From Acuticoccus yangtzensis (GTDB lineage Bacteria > Pseudomonadota > Alphaproteobacteria > Rhizobiales > Amorphaceae), in the NCBI RefSeq assembly GCF_001927245.1, contig NZ_MJUX01000002.1, positions 62,001 through 126,000 of the forward strand: 64,000 nucleotides of DNA, in the 5' to 3' direction. Positions 19,914 to 29,600 of this stretch are shown here, one piece after another; the stretch's first letter is position 1, and the number at the start of each line of letters is the position of its first letter. The position numbers were made by a program, and so were the translations under genes. Below the pieces are notes generated by a model. It made no database searches and was not told the origin of the DNA. It saw nothing but the letters and a program-made list of their open reading frames with translations.

Positions 19914-21101
19914 ATGAAGACCACGCTCATGGCGCTCGTGAGCGCCGCTGCCCTCGTCTCGGCCGCGCCCGCCCTCGCCGAAGACGCCAAGCTCGGCATC
20001 CTGCTCGGCTTCACCGGCCCGCTGGAGAGCCTGTCGCCCGCCATGGCGCTCGGCGCCGAACTCGCCGTCGCCGAAGTCAACGAAAGCGGCCAGTTCATGG
20101 ACGGCGGCACCGTCACCGCCGTGCGCGGCGACGATACCTGCATCGACGCCGGCGCCGCCACCACCGCGGCCGAGCGACTCGTCACCTCCGACGGCGTCAA
20201 CGGCATCATGGGCGCGATGTGCTCGGGCGTCACCGGCGCGGTGCTCCAGAACGTCGCCATCCCGAACGGCGTGGTGATGATCTCGCCCTCCGCCACCTCC
20301 CCGGCGCTGACCGCGGTCGAGGATGACGGCCTCTTCTTCCGCACCGCCCCGTCCGACGCGCGCCAGGGCGTCATCATCGCCGAGATCCTGGCCGAGAAGG
20401 GCGTTGGTTCGGCCGCGCTGACCTTCACCAACAACGACTACGGCAAGGGTCTCGCCGACTCGATCGCCGCCGCCGCAGGTGAAGCCGGGATCGACATCAC
20501 CATCAACGCCCCGCACGAGGATGGCAAGGGCGACTATTCGGCCGAAGTCGCAGCCCTCGCAGCGGCGGGCGGCGAGATCCTGATCGTCGCCGGCTACCTC
20601 GACCAGGGCGGCCGCGGCATCATCCAGGCCTCGCTGGATTCGGGCGCGTTCGACACCTTCTTCCTGCCCGACGGCATGGTCGGCGAAGCGCTGGTGGAGG
20701 CCATCGGCTCCGACCTCGACGGCTCCTACGGCGTCCTGCCGGGGTCCGACTCCGAAGGCTCGCAGATCTTCGCCCAGTTGGCCGAAGAGGCCGGCAACGA
20801 AACCGGCGTCTACGCCCCCGAGGCTTATGACGCCGCGGCGCTGATGCTGCTCGCCATGGCGAAATCGGGCTCCACCGACCCCGCCGTCTACAAGGATGTC
20901 ATCATGGACATCGCCAACGCGCCGGGTGAGCCGATCCTGCCGGGTGAACTCGGCAAGGCGCTCGAGATCATCGCCGGCGGCGGCGAGGTCGACTATGTCG
21001 GCGCGTCCGACGTCGAGCTGATCAACGGCGGCGAGTCGGGCGGCTCCTTCCGCGAGATCGCGATCGAAGACGGCGCCATCGAGACGGTGCAATATCGTTG
21101 A
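19914..21101 (+). CDS. Liv-type ABC transporter substrate-binding protein
   Basis: A 395-residue periplasmic binding protein with a clean Sec signal peptide (MKTTLMALVSAAALVSAAPALAE split at AlaLeuAla). The mature part has the type I fold of branched-chain amino acid/amide receptors, e.g. GILLGFTGPLESLSPAM, AVAEVNESG, and NNDYGKGLADS. The ATG at 19914 follows a GAGGAG ribosome-binding site. It is the first gene of a six-gene operon with two ATPases and two permeases. The ligand cannot be fixed; branched-chain amino acids, amides or urea derivatives are options. The stop overlaps a possible TTG start of the next gene. Confidence 0.92.
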   Translation: MKTTLMALVSAAALVSAAPALAEDAKLGILLGFTGPLESLSPAMALGAELAVAEVNESGQFMDGGTVTAVRGDDTCIDAGAATTAAERLVTSDGVNGIMGAMCSGVTGAVLQNVAIPNGVVMISPSATSPALTAVEDDGLFFRTAPSDARQGVIIAEILAEKGVGSAALTFTNNDYGKGLADSIAAAAGEAGIDITINAPHEDGKGDYSAEVAALAAAGGEILIVAGYLDQGGRGIIQASLDSGAFDTFFLPDGMVGEALVEAIGSDLDGSYGVLPGSDSEGSQIFAQLAEEAGNETGVYAPEAYDAAALMLLAMAKSGSTDPAVYKDVIMDIANAPGEPILPGELGKALEIIAGGGEVDYVGASDVELINGGESGGSFREIAIEDGAIETVQYR

Positions 21102-21112
21102 TCGCAAGCGCG

Positions 21113-21979
21113 ATGCCGGCGGCTGAGACCGCCGGCGCCACTCCTGCACCCGGCGACGGTCCCTCGACCGTCGCCCCATCGTCGGCCGGCGATGCGATGA
21201 TCGCCGTCACCGGCCTGTCGAAGTGGTTCGGCGGCATCCACGCCGTGCGTGACGTGTCGCTGTCGATCCGGCGCGGCACCATCACCGGGCTGATCGGCCC
21301 CAACGGCGCCGGCAAGTCGACTCTCTTCAACGTCATCGCCGGGCTCTATCCGCCGACCGCCGGCACCGTGCAGCTGGACGGTGAGGACGTCACCGGCCTC
21401 GCCCCGCACCAGCTCTTCGGGCGCGGCCTGTTGCGCACCTTTCAGCTCGCCCAGGAGTTCCACTCCCTGCCGGTGCGCGAGAATCTGATGATGGTGCCAC
21501 CCGCGCAACCGGGCGAAAACCTCGTCAACGCCTGGTTCCGCCCCGGCCGCGTCGCCGCCCACGAAAAGGCGCTGCGCGAGAAGGCGGACGAGGTGCTCGA
21601 CTTCCTCACCCTCTCCCACCTCGCGGACGAGCGGGCGGAAAACCTCTCCGGCGGCCAGAAGAAGCTCCTGGAGCTCGGCCGCACGATGATGGTGGACGCC
21701 AAGATCGTCTTCCTCGACGAAGTCGGCGCAGGCGTGAACCGCACGCTTCTCGCCACGATCGGCGAGGTGATCCAGCGCCTTCAGGCCGAGCGCGGCTACA
21801 CCTTCTGCGTCATCGAGCACGACATGGACTTCATCGGCCGCCTCTGCGACCCGGTCATCGTGATGGCCGAAGGCGCGGTTCTGGCCCAAGGCTCGGCCGA
21901 CGAGATCATGAAGAACGAAGCGGTGATCGAGGCCTATCTCGGCACCGGCTCCAAGCACGCCCGCCCCAAATCCACCTGA
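21113..21979 (+). CDS. Liv-type ABC transporter ATPase (LivG-like)
   Basis: A 288-residue ATPase with Walker A GPNGAGKST, signature LSGGQKK and Walker B VFLDEVGAGV. The DEVGAGV form departs from the common DEPAAGL but keeps the catalytic glutamate. The start is uncertain: TTG at 21098 would overlap the upstream stop, ATG at 21113 is chosen, and ATG at 21197 (MIAVTGLSK) would remove an alanine/proline-rich leader and fit the family best. It powers the high-affinity import system together with the LivF-like protein downstream. Confidence 0.9.
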   Translation: MPAAETAGATPAPGDGPSTVAPSSAGDAMIAVTGLSKWFGGIHAVRDVSLSIRRGTITGLIGPNGAGKSTLFNVIAGLYPPTAGTVQLDGEDVTGLAPHQLFGRGLLRTFQLAQEFHSLPVRENLMMVPPAQPGENLVNAWFRPGRVAAHEKALREKADEVLDFLTLSHLADERAENLSGGQKKLLELGRTMMVDAKIVFLDEVGAGVNRTLLATIGEVIQRLQAERGYTFCVIEHDMDFIGRLCDPVIVMAEGAVLAQGSADEIMKNEAVIEAYLGTGSKHARPKST

Positions 21980-21994
21980 CGGACCCAAGGCACC

Positions 21995-22321
21995 ATGTCA
22001 TCTGTCACGCGCTTCACCCTCCTCGGGATCATGGCCCTGTTCATCCTGCTGGGCGTCGCCTTTGCGCTCGGCCTCAGGCTCTACGTGATCGCGCCGCGCT
22101 CGGGCATCCCGGACGGTCTGACCGCGGTCGTGCAAGGCGCGCGCTTCCTCGCCCCGGTGGATTCGCCCGAAGGCATGTGCGACCGCTGGGGCCAGCGGCC
22201 GGACACCGCCTGCGTCACCCGCGCCATCACCGAGGTGAACCAATCGGCAACGATCCTGCTGCAACTGCCTTATCTCTCCCCCCTCGCCGCGTTGGGCGGT
22301 GTCCCGGCGGGTGCGCGATGA
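21995..22321 (+). CDS. small membrane protein embedded in the Liv operon
   Basis: A 108-residue protein with one strong N-terminal transmembrane helix (residues 8-32) and a mostly polar periplasmic part with two cysteines (about residues 62 and 73, within EGMCDRWG and DTACVTRA), possibly a disulphide. A second weak hydrophobic stretch lies near the end. It starts 15 nt after the LivG-like gene and ends 40 nt before the LivF-like gene, both on the same strand. Such a component is not part of standard Liv systems. No family is recognised. Confidence 0.7.
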   Translation: MSSVTRFTLLGIMALFILLGVAFALGLRLYVIAPRSGIPDGLTAVVQGARFLAPVDSPEGMCDRWGQRPDTACVTRAITEVNQSATILLQLPYLSPLAALGGVPAGAR

Positions 22322-22361
22322 GCCGTCGACCCCGCCTGCGCCATTTGGAGACCCCCCGCCG

Positions 22362-23066
22362 ATGAGCTTTCTGGTCGCCCGCGACATGCGGGGCGGATAT
22401 GGCGCGGAGGACATCCTCCAAGGCTGCACGGTGGAGGCGGACCGGGGCGAGATCGCGGTCATCGTCGGCCCCAACGGCGCCGGCAAATCGACCGCGATGA
22501 AGGCGATCTTCGGCATGCTCTCCCTGCGCGGCGGGGCGATCACGCTGGACGGCGCGGACCTGACACGGATGAAACCCACCGAGCGCGTGAAGAACGGCAT
22601 GAGCTTCGTGCCGCAGGTGAAGAACGTCTTCCCGTCCATGAGCGTGGAGGAGAACCTCGAAATGGGCGCCTTCATCCGCCGCGACGATTATTCGGCCACC
22701 ATGGACGAGGTCTACGCCCTCTTCCCGGTGCTCGCCGAAAAGCGCCGCCAACCGGCGGGCGAACTCTCCGGCGGGCAGCGCCAGCAGGTCGCGGTCGGCC
22801 GCGCACTGATGACGAAGCCCAGCCTCCTGATGCTGGACGAGCCCACCGCGGGCGTCTCCCCCATCGTCATGGACGAACTCTTCGACCGCATCATCGACGT
22901 GGCGAAGACCGGCATCGCCATCCTGATGGTGGAGCAGAACGCCAAGCAGGCGCTGGAGATCGCGACGCGCGGCTACGTCCTGCAGCACGGCAAGAACGCC
23001 CACACCGACACCGGCGAAGCGCTGCTCGCCGACCCGGTCGTGCGCCGCACCTTCCTCGGAGGCTGA
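22362..23066 (+). CDS. Liv-type ABC transporter ATPase (LivF-like)
   Basis: A 234-residue ATPase with Walker A GPNGAGKST, LSGGQRQQVAVGRAL signature and Walker B LLMLDEPTAGVSP. The short length and C-terminal VRRTFLGG end match the LivF subfamily. The ATG at 22362 is the family start; an upstream extension to 22299 is arginine/proline-rich. The permease gene begins 1 nt beyond its stop, using GTG. Confidence 0.92.
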   Translation: MSFLVARDMRGGYGAEDILQGCTVEADRGEIAVIVGPNGAGKSTAMKAIFGMLSLRGGAITLDGADLTRMKPTERVKNGMSFVPQVKNVFPSMSVEENLEMGAFIRRDDYSATMDEVYALFPVLAEKRRQPAGELSGGQRQQVAVGRALMTKPSLLMLDEPTAGVSPIVMDELFDRIIDVAKTGIAILMVEQNAKQALEIATRGYVLQHGKNAHTDTGEALLADPVVRRTFLGG

Positions 23067-23067
23067 C

Positions 23068-24081
23068 GTGGACGGCTTTCTCAACGCCATCGTCCTCCTC
23101 GCCAACTTCGCGCTGGTACCGGGGGCGGCCTACGGCTCGCAGCTCGCCTTGGGCGCGCTCGGCGTCACGCTCATCTTCGCGGTGCTGCGCTTCTCCAACT
23201 TCGCCCACGGCGAGACGATGTCCTTCGGGGCGATGATCACCATCTTCGCGACCTGGGCGCTGCAGTCCTGGGGCGTCTCCATCGCCCCGCTGCCGACCGG
23301 CCTTCTGGCGCTCCCCATCGGCATCATCGTCACCGTCGCGGTGGTGCTGGCGTCCGACAAATTCGTCTACGCTTATTATCGCGAGAAACGGTCCGATCAG
23401 GTGATCTTCCTGATCGCCTCCATCGGCGTCATGTTCGTCATGGCTGGGCTGATCCGCTTCATCATCGGCCCGGACGATCAGATCTTCGCCGACGGTGCCC
23501 GCTTCGTCTTCTCCGTGCGCGACTTCCGTGCCGTGACCGGCCTCGAAGAAGGGCTGGCGCTGAAGACGACGCAGCTCGTCACCCTCGTCACCGCCATCGT
23601 CTGCGTGGTGGCGCTGTTCCTGTTCCTCGGCAAGACGCGCACCGGCAAGTCCATGCGCGCCTATGCCGACAACGAGGACCTCGCCACCTTGTCGGGCATC
23701 GACGCAGGGCGGGTGGTGCGGATCGCCTGGATCCTGTCGGCGACGCTCGCGGTCATCGCCGGTGTCCTCTACGGGCTCGACAAGAGCTACAAGCCGTTCG
23801 TCTTCCAGGAGCTTCTCCTGCCGATCTTCGCGGCGGCGATCGTCGGCGGCCTCGGCTCGCCCGTGGGCGCCATCGTCGGCGGCTACATCATCGCCTTCGC
23901 CGAGGTGCTGGTGACCTACGCCTACAAGCGCTTCCTCGGCCACCTCGTCCCGCCGGACTGGATGCCGGACGGCCTCGCCCAGCTCATGGGCACCGAATAC
24001 AAGTTCGCGGTCGCCTTCGTGATCCTCGTCCTCACCCTTCTCATCCGGCCGACGGGCCTCTTCAACAAGAGGGCGGCATGA
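23068..24081 (+). CDS. Liv-type ABC transporter permease (LivH-like)
   Basis: A 337-residue inner-membrane permease with about eight hydrophobic helices and family motifs LGVTLIFAVLRFSNFAHGE and GKTRTGKSMRAYADNEDLA, plus GGLGSPVGAIVGGYIIAFAE near the end. It begins with GTG preceded by GGAGG, immediately after the LivF-like gene. Its last codon overlaps the next permease start (ATGA). It should form the heterodimeric channel with the LivM-like protein. Confidence 0.93.
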   Translation: MDGFLNAIVLLANFALVPGAAYGSQLALGALGVTLIFAVLRFSNFAHGETMSFGAMITIFATWALQSWGVSIAPLPTGLLALPIGIIVTVAVVLASDKFVYAYYREKRSDQVIFLIASIGVMFVMAGLIRFIIGPDDQIFADGARFVFSVRDFRAVTGLEEGLALKTTQLVTLVTAIVCVVALFLFLGKTRTGKSMRAYADNEDLATLSGIDAGRVVRIAWILSATLAVIAGVLYGLDKSYKPFVFQELLLPIFAAAIVGGLGSPVGAIVGGYIIAFAEVLVTYAYKRFLGHLVPPDWMPDGLAQLMGTEYKFAVAFVILVLTLLIRPTGLFNKRAA

Positions 24082-25421
24082 GCCAGAGCGTCCGCACACC
24101 GCGCACCCCGGCGAGCCCGATGCGCACGGTGCTCCCCTTCGCCGTCTTCTTCCTGCTCATCGTGGCGGTCGGCCTGCTGCAAAGCTGGACCGTGGCGCTG
24201 ACGATCCTGAACATGTGCCTCGTCTCGGCGGTGATGGCGCTCGGCGTCAACGTCCAATGGGGATACGCGGGGCTCGTCAATTTCGGCGTGATGGGCTTCA
24301 CGGCGCTCGGCGGGCTCGCGGTGGTTGTGATCGCCATGCCCACCGTCGACGCGGCGTGGCAGGCCGGCGGGCCGGGCGTTCTCTTCGGCCTCTTCCTGCT
24401 CCTCGCCACCGCGGCGGTGACGATCGCCATGCGCCGCGTGGTGACCGCCCGCCTGCCGCGCATGGTGCTGACGGCGGTGTTCGTCGCCGCAGGTCTCTGG
24501 GCCGCCAACACCGTGCTCGGCCCCTCAACCGCGGCGGTCGAGGGCGTCAACCCGGCGCTGGAGGGCTATCTCGGCGGGTTCGGCGCGCCGGTGCTGATCG
24601 CCTGGGCGGTGGGTGCGCTGCTGGCGGCGGCGGCGGCCTTCGTCATCGGCAAGATCGCGCTCGGCCTTCGGGCGGACTACCTCGCCATCGCAACCCTCGG
24701 CGTGTCGGAAATCATCGTCGCGGTGCTGATGAACGAGGACTGGCTGGCGCGCGGGGTGAAGAACGTCGTCGGCCTCCCCCGCCCCGTCCCCTACGAGGTG
24801 GACATGCGCACCACCGCCTGGTTCGCCGACCTCGCCGACCGGCTCGGCATGGCCGCGGTGCCGCTGTCGTCGCTGATCGTGAAGCTCGCCTATGCAGGTC
24901 TGTTCGTCGTCGTCCTGGCGCTCATCCTGTGGCTGGCGGAGCGCGCGCTCGCCTCGCCCTGGGGCCGCACCATGCGGGCCGTGCGCGACAACGAGACCGC
25001 CGCCGCCGCCATGGGCAAGGACGTGAAGCGGCTTCATCTCCTCGTCTTCATCGTGGGGTCCGGCATCATCGGCCTCGCGGGGGCGATGCTGACGACGCTC
25101 GACGGGCAGTTCACGCCATCGTCCTACCAGCCGCTGCGCTTCACCTTCCTCGTCTGGGTGATGGTGATCGTCGGCGGGGCGGGCAACAACTGGGGCGCCA
25201 CGGTGGGGGCCTTCATCGTCTGGTTCGCGTGGGTGGAGGCCGAGCCGGTGGGCCACTTCGTCATCGACTGGGCGACCTACGCGTTGGGTGACGACTCGCC
25301 CATCCGCCAGCATCTTCTGCAGAACGCGGCGCAGATGCGCCACGTGGTGATGGGCGTGCTCCTGCTCGTCGTCCTGCGGTTCGCCCCGCGCGGCATCATC
25401 CCCGAAACAGACCGGACCTGA
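24078..25421 (+). CDS. Liv-type ABC transporter permease (LivM-like)
   Basis: A 447-residue permease, longer than a usual LivM because of extra hydrophobic helices between residues 85 and 165. The family core is seen in NVQWGYAGLVNFGVMGF, ADYLAIATLGVSEI, GRTMRAVRDNETAAAAMGKD and VMVIVGGAGNNWGATVGA. It overlaps the LivH-like stop by 4 nt and ends the operon. The 110-bp gap after it leads into the thiC promoter. Confidence 0.92.
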   Translation: MSQSVRTPRTPASPMRTVLPFAVFFLLIVAVGLLQSWTVALTILNMCLVSAVMALGVNVQWGYAGLVNFGVMGFTALGGLAVVVIAMPTVDAAWQAGGPGVLFGLFLLLATAAVTIAMRRVVTARLPRMVLTAVFVAAGLWAANTVLGPSTAAVEGVNPALEGYLGGFGAPVLIAWAVGALLAAAAAFVIGKIALGLRADYLAIATLGVSEIIVAVLMNEDWLARGVKNVVGLPRPVPYEVDMRTTAWFADLADRLGMAAVPLSSLIVKLAYAGLFVVVLALILWLAERALASPWGRTMRAVRDNETAAAAMGKDVKRLHLLVFIVGSGIIGLAGAMLTTLDGQFTPSSYQPLRFTFLVWVMVIVGGAGNNWGATVGAFIVWFAWVEAEPVGHFVIDWATYALGDDSPIRQHLLQNAAQMRHVVMGVLLLVVLRFAPRGIIPETDRT

Positions 25422-25530
25422 GTCCCCCCGCCCTCCCTCATGGCGGCGTGGGTGCCCCGCTCCCGGATCTTTCCACAACCCCTCTGACGAAGGCGCGGCC
25501 GCCGGCCGCACCTCCGTTCGTCCTCGCCAT

Positions 25531-25559
25531 TTGACACGCGGCTGCGGGACGGCGACACT
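25531..25559 (+). promoter_or_regulatory. sigma-70-type promoter of thiC riboswitch transcript
   Basis: A perfect -35 box TTGACA at 25531-25536 is followed after exactly 17 bp by GACACT at 25554-25559 as a plausible -10. Transcription would begin around 25565, which coincides with the 5' edge of the TPP riboswitch. Confidence 0.6.
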
Positions 25560-25562
25560 CCC

Positions 25563-27582
<2,020 letters not shown>

Positions 27583-27732
27583 TCGAGAGCAGCCCGACGC
27601 CAAGGCGGCAAGCCGGCATTCAACGATGCGCCTCCGACGGCTCTTCGCCGGGGGCACCTGAGTTCCGTCCTTTGGTCGGAATGCTCAAGGCACCTTCTCC
27701 ACCCATGGAGGGCGTTGCCCGCCGAGCGGATC

Positions 27733-28395
27733 ATGCGGTATCACCATGCCATGCCGGATCCGTCTCAGCTCGCCCTCTTCCTCGCCGCCGCGTTCGTCCT
27801 TGCCGTCACACCCGGCCCGGGCATCTTCTATGTCGCCGCACGCACCCTCTCCGGAGGACGGCCGGAAGGGATCGCGTCCAGTTTCGGCAACGGGCTCGGC
27901 GGCATGGTCCATGTGCTGGCGGGAGGCCTCGGCGTGTCCGCACTCGTCCTGGCGAGCGCCGAACTCTTCACCGTGCTCAAGCTCGCCGGCGCCGCCTACC
28001 TCGTCTGGATGGGCATCCGCACCTTCCGATCGGCACGGACCGACGCGCTGACCACTCTCAGCGGCAAGATACCGCCGCCGGTCGGCACCAGGCGGGCGTT
28101 TCGCGAAGGCGTGATGGTGGAAGCCCTGAACCCGAAGACGGCCGCCTTCTTCCTCGCCTTCATCCCGCAGTTCGTCGATCCGGCGAACAGTGTCGCCCTG
28201 CAGTTCGTGGTGCTGGGGTCGATCTCGGTGGCGCTGAACACCCTCGCCGACATCGCCGTGGCCATCGCGGCCGGACGCGTGCGCGACGGTGCGACGGCAC
28301 GCCCCGGCCTGATCCGCCGGTTGCGGGAGGGGGCCGGAGGCGCGATGGTTCTCCTCGGTGTCGGCCTCGCGCTGGCAAAACGCCCCGCGCATTGA
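27733..28395 (+). CDS. LysE-family amino acid exporter
   Basis: A 220-residue inner-membrane protein with about six hydrophobic helices. The LysE/RhtB signature is seen at the start (FVLAVTPGPGIFYVAARTLSGG) and centre (AYLVWMGIRTFR; EGVMVEALNPKTAAFFLAFIPQFV). Such exporters expel amino acids or homoserine lactones. The start is ambiguous: ATG at 27733 is used, ATG at 27751 (MPDPSQLA) would match the family length better, and neither has a strong ribosome-binding site. A DapA-family gene follows 11 nt downstream. Confidence 0.88.
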   Translation: MRYHHAMPDPSQLALFLAAAFVLAVTPGPGIFYVAARTLSGGRPEGIASSFGNGLGGMVHVLAGGLGVSALVLASAELFTVLKLAGAAYLVWMGIRTFRSARTDALTTLSGKIPPPVGTRRAFREGVMVEALNPKTAAFFLAFIPQFVDPANSVALQFVVLGSISVALNTLADIAVAIAAGRVRDGATARPGLIRRLREGAGGAMVLLGVGLALAKRPAH

Positions 28396-28406
28396 TCGAT
28401 CCCGCC

Positions 28407-29303
28407 ATGTCGTTTTTTCAGGGCCTGTCGGCCTTCCCCCTCACCCCGGTCGATGCGGCAGGCAAGGTCGAGGACGCCACGCTGGCCCGCTTTCTGGACC
28501 GCATCATCGATGCGGAGGCGGGCAGTATAGGCCTGCTCGGCAGCACGGGCGGGTATGCCTACCTGTCCCGCGAGACGCGGCGGGTCGCCGTGCGGGTGGC
28601 GGTCGATCATGTCGCCGGGCGCGTGCCGGTCATCGTCGGCGTCGGCGCGTTGCGTACGGACGCGGCGGTGGCCCTTGCGCAGGACGCCAAGGCGGCAGGC
28701 GCGGACGGCCTCCTTCTGGCGCCCATGTCCTATACGCCGTTGACCGCCGAGGAGGTTTATCGGCACTTCGCCGCCGTGGCGGACGCGGGCGGGCTGCCGC
28801 TGTGCATTTACAACAATCCGAGCACGACCGGGTTCACCTTCACGGCCGACCTGATCGCCCGTCTGGCGAAACTGCCGCACGTCGCCGCCGTGAAGATGCC
28901 GCTCGCCGCAAACGGGGCCTATGCCGACGAGCTGAAGCGTCTGCGTGCGCTGACCCCGGACGGCTTCGCCATCGGCTACAGCGGCGACTGGGGCGCGGCG
29001 GATGCGCTGCTGGCGGGCTCTGATGCCTGGTACAGCGTGATTGCGGGGTTGCTCCCCGGACCTGCTCTCGCCCTGACCCGCGCGGCGCAGGCAGGCGACG
29101 CCGCCGAGGCTCGCCGGATCGATGCAGCGTTCCGGCCGCTATGGGACCTGTTCAAGGCTCGTGGAAGCTTCCGTGTCATGTTCATGATCGCGGACGTCCT
29201 GGGGCTCGCCGCCCTGGAGCCTCCCCGGCCGATCCTGCCCCTGCCCGACAGCGAACGTGGCGCGGTCGAAGCCGCGTTGAACGCGCTCGGCGAGATCGAG
29301 TAG
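28407..29303 (+). CDS. DapA/dihydrodipicolinate synthase-family lyase
   Basis: A 298-residue TIM-barrel class I aldolase. The Schiff-base lysine is in HVAAVKMPLAAN and the conserved tyrosine is in CIYNNPSTTGF. The usual GTTGE motif is replaced by LGSTGGYAYLS, which argues against a true dihydrodipicolinate synthase and for another 2-oxoacid lyase/dehydratase of the family. It lies 11 nt downstream of a LysE exporter and is probably cotranscribed, which hints at amino-acid-derived substrates. A perfect 12-bp stem (29511-29541) lies downstream. Confidence 0.87.
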   Translation: MSFFQGLSAFPLTPVDAAGKVEDATLARFLDRIIDAEAGSIGLLGSTGGYAYLSRETRRVAVRVAVDHVAGRVPVIVGVGALRTDAAVALAQDAKAAGADGLLLAPMSYTPLTAEEVYRHFAAVADAGGLPLCIYNNPSTTGFTFTADLIARLAKLPHVAAVKMPLAANGAYADELKRLRALTPDGFAIGYSGDWGAADALLAGSDAWYSVIAGLLPGPALALTRAAQAGDAAEARRIDAAFRPLWDLFKARGSFRVMFMIADVLGLAALEPPRPILPLPDSERGAVEAALNALGEIE

Positions 29304-29510
29304 CGGGCCGCTGACGATACCGGTCCGACCGCACGTGGAATGACGCTCAGTCGGGTTGGCGGCGCTGACGCCGGGTGCTGCGATGGCGCGGACGGTGCCC
29401 GCCCGGATGACGCCGTCACCTTGGCACGCCGCACCGCCGAGCTGCTTGGTGGAGGGCCGATGTGACGGACCGCCGGCTGGGACGAAAGTTGGACTGGGAT
29501 TTGCCCCGTA

Positions 29511-29541
29511 GCGGACGGGAAGGCCATGACTTCCCGTCCGC
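29511..29541. terminator. perfect 12-bp stem-loop between convergent genes
   Basis: GCGGACGGGAAG at 29511-29522 pairs perfectly with CTTCCCGTCCGC at 29530-29541 around a 7-nt loop. It lies between the ends of the DapA-like gene (+) and the giant helicase gene (-). A short CTTT follows only on the plus strand, so it is a terminator-like stem of uncertain efficiency. The rest of the 29304-29600 gap shows no gene. Confidence 0.6.
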
Positions 29542-29600
29542 AGCCGCTTTAATGCCCCCGCTGGCCTTAGTCCGCTCGGTCCTGGCCGAGGCCGTCCCCG

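Noticed and set aside
27672-28406. N-terminal extension of the DapA-like gene
   Set aside because: It overlaps the LysE gene in another frame; the ATG at 28407 gives the complete TIM-barrel start.
29472-29486. Candidate attachment-site copy of the tRNA-Thr 3' end
   Set aside because: Only eight contiguous bases match (GCCGGCTG), which is expected by chance at this GC content; kept only as a weak possibility in the island finding.
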